A stretch of DNA of 58,197 nucleotides from Myxococcales bacterium (GTDB lineage Bacteria > Myxococcota_A > Polyangia > Polyangiales > Polyangiaceae): contig SECP01000055.1 of NCBI GenBank assembly GCA_004193285.1, forward strand, positions 1-58,197, written 5' to 3'. Made by a program: the position numbers and the translations under genes. Within the stretch, counting starts at the first letter, position 1. Every line of letters starts with the position of its first letter. This document shows, piece after piece, positions 17,764-26,630 of this stretch. The notes below the pieces were generated by a model, which searched no databases, was not told where the DNA came from, and was given only the letters and a program-made list of their open reading frames with translations.

Positions 17764-19638
17764 ATGAGCGCCGTGAACCATTCTTTCCAAGCCGAAGTCA
17801 GCCAGGTCCTGCGCCTGGTCATTCATTCGCTCTACAGCAATCAGGAGATCTTCCTGCGCGAGCTGCTGTCCAACGCTTCGGACGCGCTGGACAAGCGGCG
17901 CTTCTCCGCGCTGCAGCGCCCCGAGCTGTGGACCGGGGACGAGCCGTTGAAGGTGCGGCTGATCCCGAACAAGGAGCAAGGCACCCTCACTCTGTGGGAC
18001 AACGGCATCGGCATGACGGACGAGGAGCTCAAGCAGAGCCTCGGCACCATCGCCTGGTCCGGCTCGCGTGAGTTCTTGAAGAAGCTGGAGGGGCAGAGCG
18101 CGGAGGCTCTCCCTCAGCTCATTGGTCAGTTCGGCGTCGGCTTCTACAGCGCGTTCCTCGTCTCGGACCGGGTGGAGGTAGTGAGCCGCGCCGCGGGGGC
18201 GGATAAGGCGCACCGTTGGGAGTCCACCGGCGAAGGCGGCTTCACCATCGACGACGCCGAGCGTGATTCGGTCGGCACCAGCATCATCTTGCACCTGAAG
18301 AAGGAGTCGCTGGAGTACGCGGACCCGTACCGCCTTCGTCAGCTCGTGGAGCGCTATTCGGACTACCTCTCGTACCCCATCGAGCTGCAAAAGACCGGCA
18401 AGGAGGACGAGTTCGAGTCGATCAACCGCGGCACCGCCCTCTGGCAGCGCTCGCCCAAAGAGGTGACGGAGGAGCAGTACCAGGAGCTGTACAAGCACCT
18501 CACCCACGACTGGCAGCCCGCGCTCGTGCACCGCCACTTTCGCATCGAAGGCACTCAGGAGTTCAGCGGCCTGCTCTACGTGCCGAGTCGCCAGCAGATG
18601 GACCTGTTCGAGCCGGACGCAAAGCACGGCGTTCGCCTGCACGTGCGCCGGGTCATGGTCATGGAAAGCTGCGAGGAGCTCGTCCCCCGCTGGCTGCGCT
18701 TCGTGCGCGGCGTGGTGGATTCGGAGGATCTGCCGCTCAACGTCTCCCGCGAGCTACTGCAAGACTCCAAGATCGTCCGCACCATCAAGAAGACCGTCCA
18801 AAATCAGGTTTTGGAAGCGCTGTCGGACCTCGCCAAAGACAAGCCGGAAGAGTACGAAAAGTTCTGGGGCTTGTTCGGTGCGGTGCTGAAAGAAGGCCTG
18901 CACTTCGACCCGGAGACGGGCGAAAAGTTGAGCAAGCTCCTCCGCTACGAGAGCGCCGCTACCGGCAAGCTCGTCAGCCTGGACCAGTACCTGGAGGCGG
19001 CGCCTGCCGACCAGCAAGCCATCTACTACGTCACCGCGCCTTCCAAGGCAGTCGCTTCGCAGAGCCCCTTCTTGGAGAAGGTCCGTCAAAAGGGCTTTGA
19101 CGTGCTGCTCATGACGGATCCGGTGGATCCGTTCGCGGTCTCCGGCCTCACCGAGTACGGCGGCAAGAAGGTCGTCTCCGTGGCCTCACCGGACCTGCAG
19201 CTCGAGGCTGACGCGGACAAGAAGCCGGAAGAAGAGCAAACGAAAGAGCAAACTGCGCTGCTCGAGCGCTTCGGTGCCGTGCTGAAGGACCAAGTGTCGA
19301 GCGTGAAGGCGTCTTCTCGCCTGCTGGATTCGCCCGCTTGCCTCATCGTGCCGGACGGCGGCTTGCCGCCTCAAATCGAGCGCCTCATCCGCGCCCAAGG
19401 CCGCGAGCTCCCCAAGTCCCAGCGCATCTTGGAGCTGAATCTGGAGCATCCGCTGCTCAAGAACCTCCAAAAGCTGGAGGACGCATCGCCCGGCTCCGAG
19501 CGCATCCAAGAGTGGATGCACCTCATCTACGACCAGGCGCTGCTGGCCGAGGGCAGCCCCATCGAAGATCCGGCCGCGTTCGCCAAGCGCCTCACCAAGC
19601 TGTTCACGTCCGCCAGCGAAAAAGAAGCAGCGAGCTGA
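17764..19638 (+). CDS. htpG: Molecular chaperone HtpG (Hsp90 family)
   Basis: This 624-residue cytoplasmic ATP-dependent chaperone has full family length. The N-terminal GHKL ATPase has NQEIFLRELLSNASDALDK, LWDNGIGMT and GQFGVGFYSAFLVSD. The middle domain carries LPLNVSRELLQ, and the C-terminal dimerisation domain is present. GAGGA about 10 nt before the ATG is a reasonable ribosome site. It stands alone, with its own candidate promoter and a strong downstream hairpin. Confidence 0.96.
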   Translation: MSAVNHSFQAEVSQVLRLVIHSLYSNQEIFLRELLSNASDALDKRRFSALQRPELWTGDEPLKVRLIPNKEQGTLTLWDNGIGMTDEELKQSLGTIAWSGSREFLKKLEGQSAEALPQLIGQFGVGFYSAFLVSDRVEVVSRAAGADKAHRWESTGEGGFTIDDAERDSVGTSIILHLKKESLEYADPYRLRQLVERYSDYLSYPIELQKTGKEDEFESINRGTALWQRSPKEVTEEQYQELYKHLTHDWQPALVHRHFRIEGTQEFSGLLYVPSRQQMDLFEPDAKHGVRLHVRRVMVMESCEELVPRWLRFVRGVVDSEDLPLNVSRELLQDSKIVRTIKKTVQNQVLEALSDLAKDKPEEYEKFWGLFGAVLKEGLHFDPETGEKLSKLLRYESAATGKLVSLDQYLEAAPADQQAIYYVTAPSKAVASQSPFLEKVRQKGFDVLLMTDPVDPFAVSGLTEYGGKKVVSVASPDLQLEADADKKPEEEQTKEQTALLERFGAVLKDQVSSVKASSRLLDSPACLIVPDGGLPPQIERLIRAQGRELPKSQRILELNLEHPLLKNLQKLEDASPGSERIQEWMHLIYDQALLAEGSPIEDPAAFAKRLTKLFTSASEKEAAS

Positions 19639-19650
19639 AGCCGCGCCGCC

Positions 19651-19693
19651 CGCGACCGTGCGCGCCGCGAACGCAGGCTGCGCACGGTCCGCG
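19651..19693 (+). terminator. Hairpin downstream of htpG
   Basis: GACCGTGCGC (19654-19663) and GCGCACGGTC (19680-19689) form a perfect 10-bp stem, extendable by flanking CGC/GCG with a bulge. It begins 13 nt after the htpG stop. No T-run follows, as is common for high-GC terminators. Confidence 0.6.
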
Positions 19694-19790
19694 AGCCGCG
19701 CTCTCCAGCCGTGACCAGGCGCCACGTGCTCTTGCGCCGCGGGGCTGCCAGGTAACTTGACGGCGGCTGCTCGCGCCCCAAGTGGGAAGC

Positions 19791-20579
19791 ATGCTGTCGT
19801 CCCTCAAAGTGGCGGGTCCCCAGGGCCAGCTGGCAGTGACGCAAGCCGGCCAAGGGAACGGCCTGCCGCTGCTCTTTCTACATGCGGATTCCGGCCGCGC
19901 CGACCAGTGGCGGGAAGTAGCAGAGGAGCTGGCTCCAGAGCGGCCCGTCGCCGCCTTCGATTTTCGGGGGAGCGGGAACAGCGAGCCCGCTCGAGATGGC
20001 AACTACGGCTATGCCGCGCGAGCCGGGGACGCATTAGCGGTGCTGGACGCGCTCGGGTGGGAGCGCTGCGTGCTGGTCGCGCACAGCGGTGGCGCGGCGG
20101 TGGCGCTCGAGCTCGTGGCGCAGCAAGCGACGCGAGTGGCGGGGCTGCTGCTGGTGGAGCCGCCCACGGACCCGCGAGCGCTGCCGCCCAAGATCCGCGA
20201 AGGCTTCGTGCGGGACTTGGCGGGGCCTCACAGCTTGCAGGTGCAGCAAGACTACTACCGCAGCATCGCCGGTCAGAACCCCGTGACGCGGGAGCGTGTG
20301 CTCGAAGACTGCAAGGCGACGTCGCCAGCGGCGCGCGCCGGCATCGGGCAGGCGCTCGCCACGTGGAACCCGGAGCCGGCGCTCCGGGCCTGGGCTGGCT
20401 CTGCGCTGATCCTGGTCACGCCGCCGAACGACAACGAGAACGCTCTGCACCGCCTGCGTCCGGACATTCCTCACCGCGTGGTCGGCGGGGAAGGGCACTG
20501 GCTGCAGCTAGACGAGCCCTTGCTCGTCGCACAAGCGATTCGCAGCTTCGTCACCGGCTTCGAGCCGCGCGCGCCGTGA
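19791..20579 (+). CDS. Alpha/beta hydrolase
   Basis: About 262 residues from ATG 19791; an in-frame GTG at 19782 is also possible. The fold is supported by the oxyanion block LLFLHADSG, FRGSGNS, the nucleophile elbow VAHSGGAAVAL (Ser in HSGG), and the catalytic His in GEGHWLQLDEP near the C-terminus. The acid residue is probably in the preceding VTPPNDN region. The substrate is unknown. Esterases, lactonases and haloperoxidase-like hydrolases share this pattern. Confidence 0.82.
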   Translation: MLSSLKVAGPQGQLAVTQAGQGNGLPLLFLHADSGRADQWREVAEELAPERPVAAFDFRGSGNSEPARDGNYGYAARAGDALAVLDALGWERCVLVAHSGGAAVALELVAQQATRVAGLLLVEPPTDPRALPPKIREGFVRDLAGPHSLQVQQDYYRSIAGQNPVTRERVLEDCKATSPAARAGIGQALATWNPEPALRAWAGSALILVTPPNDNENALHRLRPDIPHRVVGGEGHWLQLDEPLLVAQAIRSFVTGFEPRAP

Positions 20580-20601
20580 GCTCAGAATCCGGTCGACGCG
20601 G

Positions 20602-20670
20602 GTGGGGGAGGCCCAGTCTCGTTCGTAGCGACCCGGCCCAGCTGGGCCGGGAGACAGGCCTACCCCCCAC
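20602..20670. terminator. Large bipartite hairpin between convergent genes
   Basis: A perfect 20-nt palindrome occupies 20632-20651, with arm CCCGGCCCAG. It is enclosed by a second stem pairing GTGGGGGAGGCC...GTCTC (20602-20620) with GAGAC...GGCCTACCCCCCAC (20651-20670). It lies between the ends of the hydrolase and the minus-strand lipoprotein and could terminate both. No T-tract is present. Confidence 0.55.
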
Positions 20671-20687
20671 GCTCTACGCGGCTGCAC

Positions 20688-22505
20688 TCATTCGAACGTG
20701 CTGACGTAGATGGCGTTGGCCGAGAGCCGGATGCCCAGGGACCATGCCGCTACCGCGACCCCATTGGGCGCGACCGCGATCCGAGGGTCTTGGTACTCAC
20801 CGGCCGCGGAGTTGACTACCGAGCCCTCCGCCCATTCGCCGTTGATGCCAACGAGGCGACTGAACACGATGTCCACCGTGTCCGTGGCGTTGCCCTGCTC
20901 GAAGAGTACGAGCGCGTTGCCCTGGCGGTCCATGCCCGACACCGCGGTTCCGTAGTAGCCGACTCGAAAGTCACCGCTGCTGCGTAGCTCCGGCGCCGCG
21001 AAGTCAGCGCCCTCCGAGAGCGCCGAGTAGGCGTTCGTGTTCAAGCTGGCCGACTGGTACCAAGAAGCTAGAAATTGCCGGCCGTTCGACGAGAGCTGGG
21101 GCAGCGATTGGGGGCTGGTTTCGAGCGTATCGAGCACCTTCGCGACGCTGAAGCCCCCCCCTTTGGAGAAGGTGACGGCTTTGACGTCCTTGCCTGCCGC
21201 GAAGACCGCGCGAGCACCACCCTTGGCATCCGTGACGACGCTAGGCGCGTGGTACCCATCGATGCCGTCACTCCCCTCCACCGCGATGCCGTTACCCCAC
21301 TGCGCGCTCGCAGTTAGGTACCGCCGCGCGTAGAGCTGGTTCGGAGTCTCGTCGGTGCCGTCCGAATCGAACGCAAAGAAGACGAAGCCGTTGCCGTCCT
21401 CATCGAAAGCGACGCCGGGTGGAGAGAGGGTCTCCACGTAGTTGTAAACGACGTCGGGCGTCGTCAGCCAATCCCCTCCCGGAGCCACGTGGTTCGCGAG
21501 CAGGTTCTGCTTGGTGACACCGGGGTCATTGTAGGACCAAAGGACATGCGCCTCCCCGGTTGCGCTGACCGCGCTCGTCGTCTGCCAAACCTGGGTGACC
21601 GCCACGGAGTCGATGCGGACCGGGGCCGAGCCGAGCTCGCCCAGGCTGAGGCGACGCACCCAGACTTGGTCCGTGGTCCCATGCTTTTCGGTCCACGCCA
21701 CGACCGCCTCGCCTGCGGCGTTCGTCGCCACGCTGACCTGGTTGCAGTCGACGTTGGCTTCGTCGATCTCGAAGGGCTCACCGAAGCCGACGCCCGGCGA
21801 GAAATAACGGCCGAAGACGCTGTTGAACGTCTCTGCGTCTTTGTATTCCGCCCAGACGATGAGCGCGTTGCCCGCGCCATCGATGACGGGGCTCACGAGC
21901 GTGCCGTAGAGCTCGCCCGCCGTGCCGTCCACCTGCACCTGCTCGCTCCACACGCCGTCTCGCACTGTGAAAGAGGACGAGAAGTCTTCCTCCATGGCGG
22001 TGCCGCTCGCGTCCGTGATGCTGGTGGTGACGACGACGTCGTATTCGCCGAGCAGGTCCAGGCGCTCGTCGGGGGTGAACTCGGCGGTGACGCCGGAGTA
22101 GTCCAGGGCGCCGCTGACCGGCGTCTCACCGGAGTAGATGATGATGCTGTCGCTCGTGACCGTGGCCGGGTCGAGCCCTTCCGAAAACTCGATGCGGATG
22201 GTGCCCGTCGGCTCCACTTCGCTTTCGCCGGTGTCCGGCGAGATGGCGACGACGACGGGCGGCTCCGGCAGTACCGGAACGGTGCCTTCGCCCGCTTCGC
22301 CGACGTCCCCACCGATGCCGGGGCTCTTGCCGGAGCTACCGCCGTTGCTCTTGCCGCCAGTGCCGCTCGTTCCGCCGTTGCCGTCCGCGCCGCCGTCCTC
22401 GTCCACGATGTTGATGCGGCCTTCGTTCACGCTGCCGCACGCGATCGAGACCGTGCCCGCGACGAAGAGAGCTCCGAGTACCTTGCCGTAACGTTTTGCG
22501 GACAT
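20688..22505 (-). CDS. Large lipoprotein with a Big_5-type Ig-like domain and repeat region
   Basis: 605 residues. The lipobox GTVSIAC gives lipidation at about Cys23. A long Gly/Ser/Asn linker of GG-T-GG type follows. Residues 85-185 resemble the bacterial Ig-like SbsA/Big_5 domain (VVVAISPDTGESEVEPTG, IRIEFSEGLDPATV). The remaining 400 residues contain repeats of the kind ALIVWAEYKD, AVVAWTEKHG and AHVLWSYND, suggesting a beta-propeller-like surface protein. GGAGG, 8 nt before the ATG, lies inside the preceding gene, so the two are probably co-transcribed. The function is unknown. Confidence 0.78.
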   Translation of the reverse strand: MSAKRYGKVLGALFVAGTVSIACGSVNEGRINIVDEDGGADGNGGTSGTGGKSNGGSSGKSPGIGGDVGEAGEGTVPVLPEPPVVVAISPDTGESEVEPTGTIRIEFSEGLDPATVTSDSIIIYSGETPVSGALDYSGVTAEFTPDERLDLLGEYDVVVTTSITDASGTAMEEDFSSSFTVRDGVWSEQVQVDGTAGELYGTLVSPVIDGAGNALIVWAEYKDAETFNSVFGRYFSPGVGFGEPFEIDEANVDCNQVSVATNAAGEAVVAWTEKHGTTDQVWVRRLSLGELGSAPVRIDSVAVTQVWQTTSAVSATGEAHVLWSYNDPGVTKQNLLANHVAPGGDWLTTPDVVYNYVETLSPPGVAFDEDGNGFVFFAFDSDGTDETPNQLYARRYLTASAQWGNGIAVEGSDGIDGYHAPSVVTDAKGGARAVFAAGKDVKAVTFSKGGGFSVAKVLDTLETSPQSLPQLSSNGRQFLASWYQSASLNTNAYSALSEGADFAAPELRSSGDFRVGYYGTAVSGMDRQGNALVLFEQGNATDTVDIVFSRLVGINGEWAEGSVVNSAAGEYQDPRIAVAPNGVAVAAWSLGIRLSANAIYVSTFE

Positions 22506-22506
22506 A

Positions 22507-23547
22507 TCAAAAACCTCCCGAGACGCCGACGGAGCCCAAGCCGATGAGCGGCTGCATCGAGAAGCCGGCCGTCGCCGGCTCCTTCTTCTTCCCGCTCAGC
22601 AAAAACAGAGTGACGCCGGTCGCGATACCGACTCCGCCGACCGCGAAGCCGACGATGGAGAGCGTCTTCTTGCTGTCGCCGTCCGACTCCAAGCTCTCGC
22701 GCTCGCTCGCCTGCCGCTGCGTCAAGTTGCAGGGAAAGGAGGGGCAGAGGTCGTTGGCGTCGCCGTAATTGCTCTTGGCGCCGAGCGCGAACACCGTGCC
22801 CACCCCCAAGCCGACCACGCCCACCCCGAGTGACACGTAAGACCAGGTGCGGAGCGGGTCGCTGCTGCTCGCGTCCGCGACCGTGCTCGAATCGGTCGCC
22901 AGGGTCGCGGCCGGGGGAGCCGGAGCGGGGGCGGGAGCGCTGGCGACGGGCTCTGCGAGCGTGAACACGTGCTCGACCTTCTGGCCTGGCTCGAGGTCCA
23001 CTTCCCATACGCTGTCGGTCCGACCAGGCAGGCTGGCCGTGAAGCGGTGACGACCAGCGCGCACGCCCAGCTCCGTGGGCGCGGTGAGAGCCGGGTACGG
23101 GTTGCGCACGGCCGCCCCGGATTGGGGCAGGCGCTCGTCCGTCACGGTGGCGCCCGGCGGGTCCGAGGAGAGCGACACTTTGACCAGCCCCGCGCGGATC
23201 GTCTGCGAGTCTCGCTCGAACTGAGCGCGCTCGCTCCCGTCGATCTCTTTTTTGCCCTCTTGCAGGTACTTTTCGAAGGCGGCCAGCGCTTCGCCGTCTC
23301 GCTCCAGCCGGTACGCGGAGATGCCGAGATTGCCCAAAATCTTCCACGAAGGGGAGGCCCGGTAGGCGGCTTTGAACTCCCGGTACGCCTCCTCGTAGCG
23401 CGCGCCGTCCGGATCCTGCAGGAGGTTCACGCCCGCGCTGAAGTGCGCGCGCGCCTCCTCGCTGATGGGCGCGTCCGCCGCGAACGTGGTGAGCGAGACA
23501 GTAGAGAGGAACAGACCCAGCCCGATACCCAAAGAGCGCTTCAGCAT
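22507..23547 (-). CDS. TPR/PEGA-domain envelope protein
   Basis: 346 residues from ATG 23547, chosen because it begins a signal peptide (LKRSLGIGLGLFL...AADA); an upstream ATG would add 18 hydrophilic residues. After the signal come tetratricopeptide-like helices (YEEAYREFKAAYRASPSWKI, LGISAYRLERDGEALAAFEK). A PEGA-like beta domain follows (KVSLSSDPPGATV, GRHRFTASLPG), then an Ala/Pro linker, and two transmembrane or glycine-zipper segments near the C-terminus. It is one base from the start of the next minus-strand lipoprotein. It is probably periplasmic or envelope-associated. Confidence 0.78.
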   Translation of the reverse strand: MLKRSLGIGLGLFLSTVSLTTFAADAPISEEARAHFSAGVNLLQDPDGARYEEAYREFKAAYRASPSWKILGNLGISAYRLERDGEALAAFEKYLQEGKKEIDGSERAQFERDSQTIRAGLVKVSLSSDPPGATVTDERLPQSGAAVRNPYPALTAPTELGVRAGRHRFTASLPGRTDSVWEVDLEPGQKVEHVFTLAEPVASAPAPAPAPPAATLATDSSTVADASSSDPLRTWSYVSLGVGVVGLGVGTVFALGAKSNYGDANDLCPSFPCNLTQRQASERESLESDGDSKKTLSIVGFAVGGVGIATGVTLFLLSGKKKEPATAGFSMQPLIGLGSVGVSGGF

Positions 23548-23789
23548 GCTTTCAACCCAAGTAGAGCTTCCGAGACTCTCTCCTCTGGACAGGGAAGGCA
23601 AGCGCTCGGGGCGCGGGCATGCCGGTAGCAGCCGGAAAATGCCGGGGAAAATGGCTCAATTGCGGGAGCTCTCGGCTCGGGGGGAGCCGGCGGCAGCGAG
23701 GGCGTGGGCCAAACTGGCGCAGCCGACGAAACGACGAAGACACGACCGCGTGCTGCACGAGAAGCGTGCCGACTGCTAGCCGGTAGCCG

Positions 23790-25046
23790 TTGTCCGTGTA
23801 CCCCCTCTGGACGCTCCTGCCCTTTCCGCTGCTCGTGCTCGGCATCGCGGCGCTACCGCTGCTGCTCCCGCACTGGTGGGAGAAACCTGTCTTTCAAGCG
23901 ACCGTCGTGCTCGCTTGCGCGGCCCCGGTCGTCCTGTTCTCGCTGGCTACCGGTCTCGGTCACGAGGTGTGGGAAGCGACGCACGAATACGCGTCGTTCA
24001 TCACCACGCTCGCCGCCCTCTACATCACCTCCGGCGGCATTCACCTTTCGGGGGATTTGCTCGCGACCCCGCGCGTCAACCTCACGTTTTTGCTGCTGGG
24101 CGCGATCCTGGCGAGCGTCATCGGTACGACGGGAGCCAGTATGCTGCTGATTCGCCCGCTGCTGCGCACGAATCGTCAGCGCGCGCACACCGCTCACCTG
24201 GTCCCCTTCTTCATCGTGATCGTGGCCAACGCCGGGGGCCTGCTCACGCCGCTCGGCGATCCGCCGCTGCTGGTCGGCTACATCGAAGGGGTTCCGTTCT
24301 TCTGGACTCTCCGCCTGCTGCCGTGCTGGCTCGTGTACGCCGTCTCGGTCGGTCTGATTTTCTACGTGGTGGAGCGGCGCGCCTACGCGAAGGAGACCAT
24401 GGAGTCCAAAAAACGTGACGAGCTCGCGAGGTCTCCGCTCGCCGTGCTCGGTCGGCGGAACGTGAGCTTGCTGCTCGCGGTGGTGCCGGCCTCGATGCTG
24501 CCCACACCCTATAGAGAGCTGGTGCTGGTCGGCATCGCGCTGGCCTCCGTGCTCGCTACCCCGCGCGCCATTCACGGCAAAAACGACTTCAGCTACACGC
24601 CCATCGTGGACGTCGCGCTCGTTTTCGCGGGGCTCTTCCTGTGCCTCGGCCCAGTTCAAGCGGCGCTCTCGGAGGCGGCCCCGAGCCTTCCGGTGAAGGC
24701 AGCCTGGCAGATGTTCTGGGGCGCGGGCGTGCTCTCGGCGGTGCTCGACAACGCTCCGACGTACTCGGCGTTCACGGCGCTGGCACGCGGTCTGCCGCCC
24801 GGCGCCCTGCCCACGGTCGCGGGAATTGATCCCTTTCGACTCACTGCCATCAGCGTGGGCGCGGTCGTGATGGGTGCTTCGACCTATATCGGCAACGGTC
24901 CCAACTTGATGGTGAAGGCCATCGCCGAGCGCGCAGGTCACAAAATGCCGAGCTTTTTGCGTTATGCGGCGTTCGCGCTGGGGGTCATGCTGCCGGCTCA
25001 TCTGCTCACCACGCTGGGCCTTTGGTGGCTCGAGCAACGGTATTGA
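23790..25046 (+). CDS. NhaD/CitMHS-type sodium:proton antiporter
   Basis: 418 residues, polytopic, with about 11 hydrophobic segments. Characteristic ion-transporter-superfamily motifs are NAGGLLTPLGDPPLL (about residues 150-164) and LDNAPTYSAF (about 320-329), as in the sodium:proton antiporter group with a CitMHS domain. The start is uncertain: TTG 23790 or GTG 23796, neither with a strong ribosome site. The substrate could be sodium or a dicarboxylate; the LDNAPT motif favours sodium/proton exchange. It is divergent from the PEGA gene, with a 240-bp gap in which I see no further gene. Confidence 0.8.
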   Translation: MSVYPLWTLLPFPLLVLGIAALPLLLPHWWEKPVFQATVVLACAAPVVLFSLATGLGHEVWEATHEYASFITTLAALYITSGGIHLSGDLLATPRVNLTFLLLGAILASVIGTTGASMLLIRPLLRTNRQRAHTAHLVPFFIVIVANAGGLLTPLGDPPLLVGYIEGVPFFWTLRLLPCWLVYAVSVGLIFYVVERRAYAKETMESKKRDELARSPLAVLGRRNVSLLLAVVPASMLPTPYRELVLVGIALASVLATPRAIHGKNDFSYTPIVDVALVFAGLFLCLGPVQAALSEAAPSLPVKAAWQMFWGAGVLSAVLDNAPTYSAFTALARGLPPGALPTVAGIDPFRLTAISVGAVVMGASTYIGNGPNLMVKAIAERAGHKMPSFLRYAAFALGVMLPAHLLTTLGLWWLEQRY

Positions 25047-25091
25047 GTTTTCGAGGCGTGCAACGCCGACGTCGCTACATCGAAACGAACG

Positions 25092-25139
25092 CGACACCCC
25101 GATCGAGCGACCTAGCTAGTGCTCGTAGAGGAGGTGTCG
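25092..25139 (+). promoter_or_regulatory. Two-part stem-loop upstream of amt
   Basis: CGACACC (25092-25098) pairs with GGTGTCG (25133-25139), and inside it CGAGC (25104-25108) pairs with GCTCG (25121-25125) around a 12-nt loop containing CTAGCTAG. It ends 34 nt before the amt ATG. It could be a leader RNA structure, an operator, or the terminator of the antiporter gene. Confidence 0.45.
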
Positions 25140-25173
25140 GCACGACGCCGGCTACGCCACCAGGAGAATACGG

Positions 25174-26553
25174 ATGAGCAGAAAACACGTCACGGGACTG
25201 GCTATGGCCATGGTGTGGGCACTGACTCCGGCGCTAGCGCTGGCGGAAGACGCGCCCAAGATCACCCCTGGAGAATTCGCGGCCAACAACGTTTGGATGA
25301 TGGTCTGCACGGGGCTGGTCTTCATCATGCACCTCGGCTTCGCAGCCGTGGAATCGGGCATGTCCCGGAGCAAAAACACCGTCAACATCCTGTTCAAGAA
25401 CACCGCGATCCCACTCATCGGTTTGCTCACGTACTTCATCGTGGGCTTCGGTTTGATGTACCCGGGCACCTTCAACGGCTACCTTGGTTTTTCCGGCTTC
25501 GGGCTCACTCCTCCGGCAAACGGCATGACCGCGGACTACGCGGCGACCCACGGCTACACGTATTGGACGGACTTTCTGTTCCAAGGCATGTTCGCCGCGA
25601 CGTGCGCGACCATCATCTCGGGCGCGGTCGCGGAGCGCATCAAGGTGTGGAGCTTCCTGCTCTTTGCGACCTTGTTCGTCGCCTTCGTGTACCCGATTGC
25701 GGGCTCGTGGAAGTGGGGCGGCGGCTGGCTGCAAACGGCGGGCTTTTATGACTTTGCCGGCTCCACGCTGGTTCACTCCGTCGGCGGCTGGGGCGCGCTC
25801 GTGGGCGCCATCATCCTCGGGCCGCGCCTCGGCAAATACGGCAAGGACGGCCGCGTCAATCCCATGCCGGGTAGCAGCATGCCAATGGCGGTCATCGGTG
25901 TGTTTTTGCTCTGGCTCGGCTGGTTCGGCTTCAACGGCGGCTCGGTGCTGTCGGCTGACCCGGCGCTCACCAGCATCGTGCTCGTGACGACGTGCATGGC
26001 CGCCGCCGCGGGCGGCATCAGCGCGCTCGTTGCTTACTCGTTCATCTCTCGCAAGCCGGACCTTTCGATGATGCTCAACGGCATCCTCGCTGGCTTGGTG
26101 GGCGTCACCGCGGGGGCAGATGTGGTGTCGCCGCTCTCCTCCATCGTCATCGGCGCCGTCGCCGGTGGTCTCGTCGTCGGCTCGGTCGTGCTGATGGACA
26201 AGATCAAGGTGGACGACCCGGTGGGTGCCGTCTCCGTTCATCTCGTGTGCGGCACGTGGGGCACACTTGCGGTCGGGCTGTTCTCCACGAACCCGGCCCA
26301 CACCGTCGGCATCCAGTTGATGGGCATCGCGGCGTACGCGGCCTTCACCGTCGTCTCCTCGGCTGCTTTGTTCTTCGCCGTCAAAGCCGTCATGGGTCTA
26401 CGTGTGAGCGCGGACGAAGAGATCGAAGGGCTCGATTCGGGCGAGCACGCCATGCACGCCTACGACTTCCTCTCCACGGTTGGGCACGGCGCTTCCGCGT
26501 CGCTGCCGCCGGCGCCGCTCGCGGAAGCGCCGGCTCCCGCGCCGGCCGAGTAA
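25174..26553 (+). CDS. amt: Ammonium transporter (Amt/Rh family)
   Basis: This 459-residue channel has an N-terminal signal sequence (WALTPALALAEDAP) and about 11 transmembrane helices. The twin pore histidines are expected in TLVHSVGGWGALVGA and SVHLVCGTWGTLAVG. The family block HLGFAAVESGMSRSKNTVNIL is intact. The C-terminal tail is Pro/Ala-rich. CAGGAG precedes the ATG. No glnK/PII gene is adjacent, unlike the usual glnK-amtB pair. It would scavenge ammonium, complementing the nitrate operon. A perfect 16-bp terminator stem follows. Confidence 0.95.
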   Translation: MSRKHVTGLAMAMVWALTPALALAEDAPKITPGEFAANNVWMMVCTGLVFIMHLGFAAVESGMSRSKNTVNILFKNTAIPLIGLLTYFIVGFGLMYPGTFNGYLGFSGFGLTPPANGMTADYAATHGYTYWTDFLFQGMFAATCATIISGAVAERIKVWSFLLFATLFVAFVYPIAGSWKWGGGWLQTAGFYDFAGSTLVHSVGGWGALVGAIILGPRLGKYGKDGRVNPMPGSSMPMAVIGVFLLWLGWFGFNGGSVLSADPALTSIVLVTTCMAAAAGGISALVAYSFISRKPDLSMMLNGILAGLVGVTAGADVVSPLSSIVIGAVAGGLVVGSVVLMDKIKVDDPVGAVSVHLVCGTWGTLAVGLFSTNPAHTVGIQLMGIAAYAAFTVVSSAALFFAVKAVMGLRVSADEEIEGLDSGEHAMHAYDFLSTVGHGASASLPPAPLAEAPAPAPAE

Positions 26554-26582
26554 CCCGCTCGCGTTCGCAGAATCCAGATCGA

Positions 26583-26619
26583 GGTCGGGCCCTGTGTCTA
26601 CGTGACACAGGGCCCGACC
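26583..26619 (+). terminator. Strong terminator after amt
   Basis: GGTCGGGCCCTGTGTC (26583-26598) and its exact complement (26604-26619) form a 16-bp perfect stem around the loop TACGT, followed by CATTTCTGC. It lies 30 bp after the amt stop. Confidence 0.85.
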
Positions 26620-26630
26620 CATTTCTGCAG

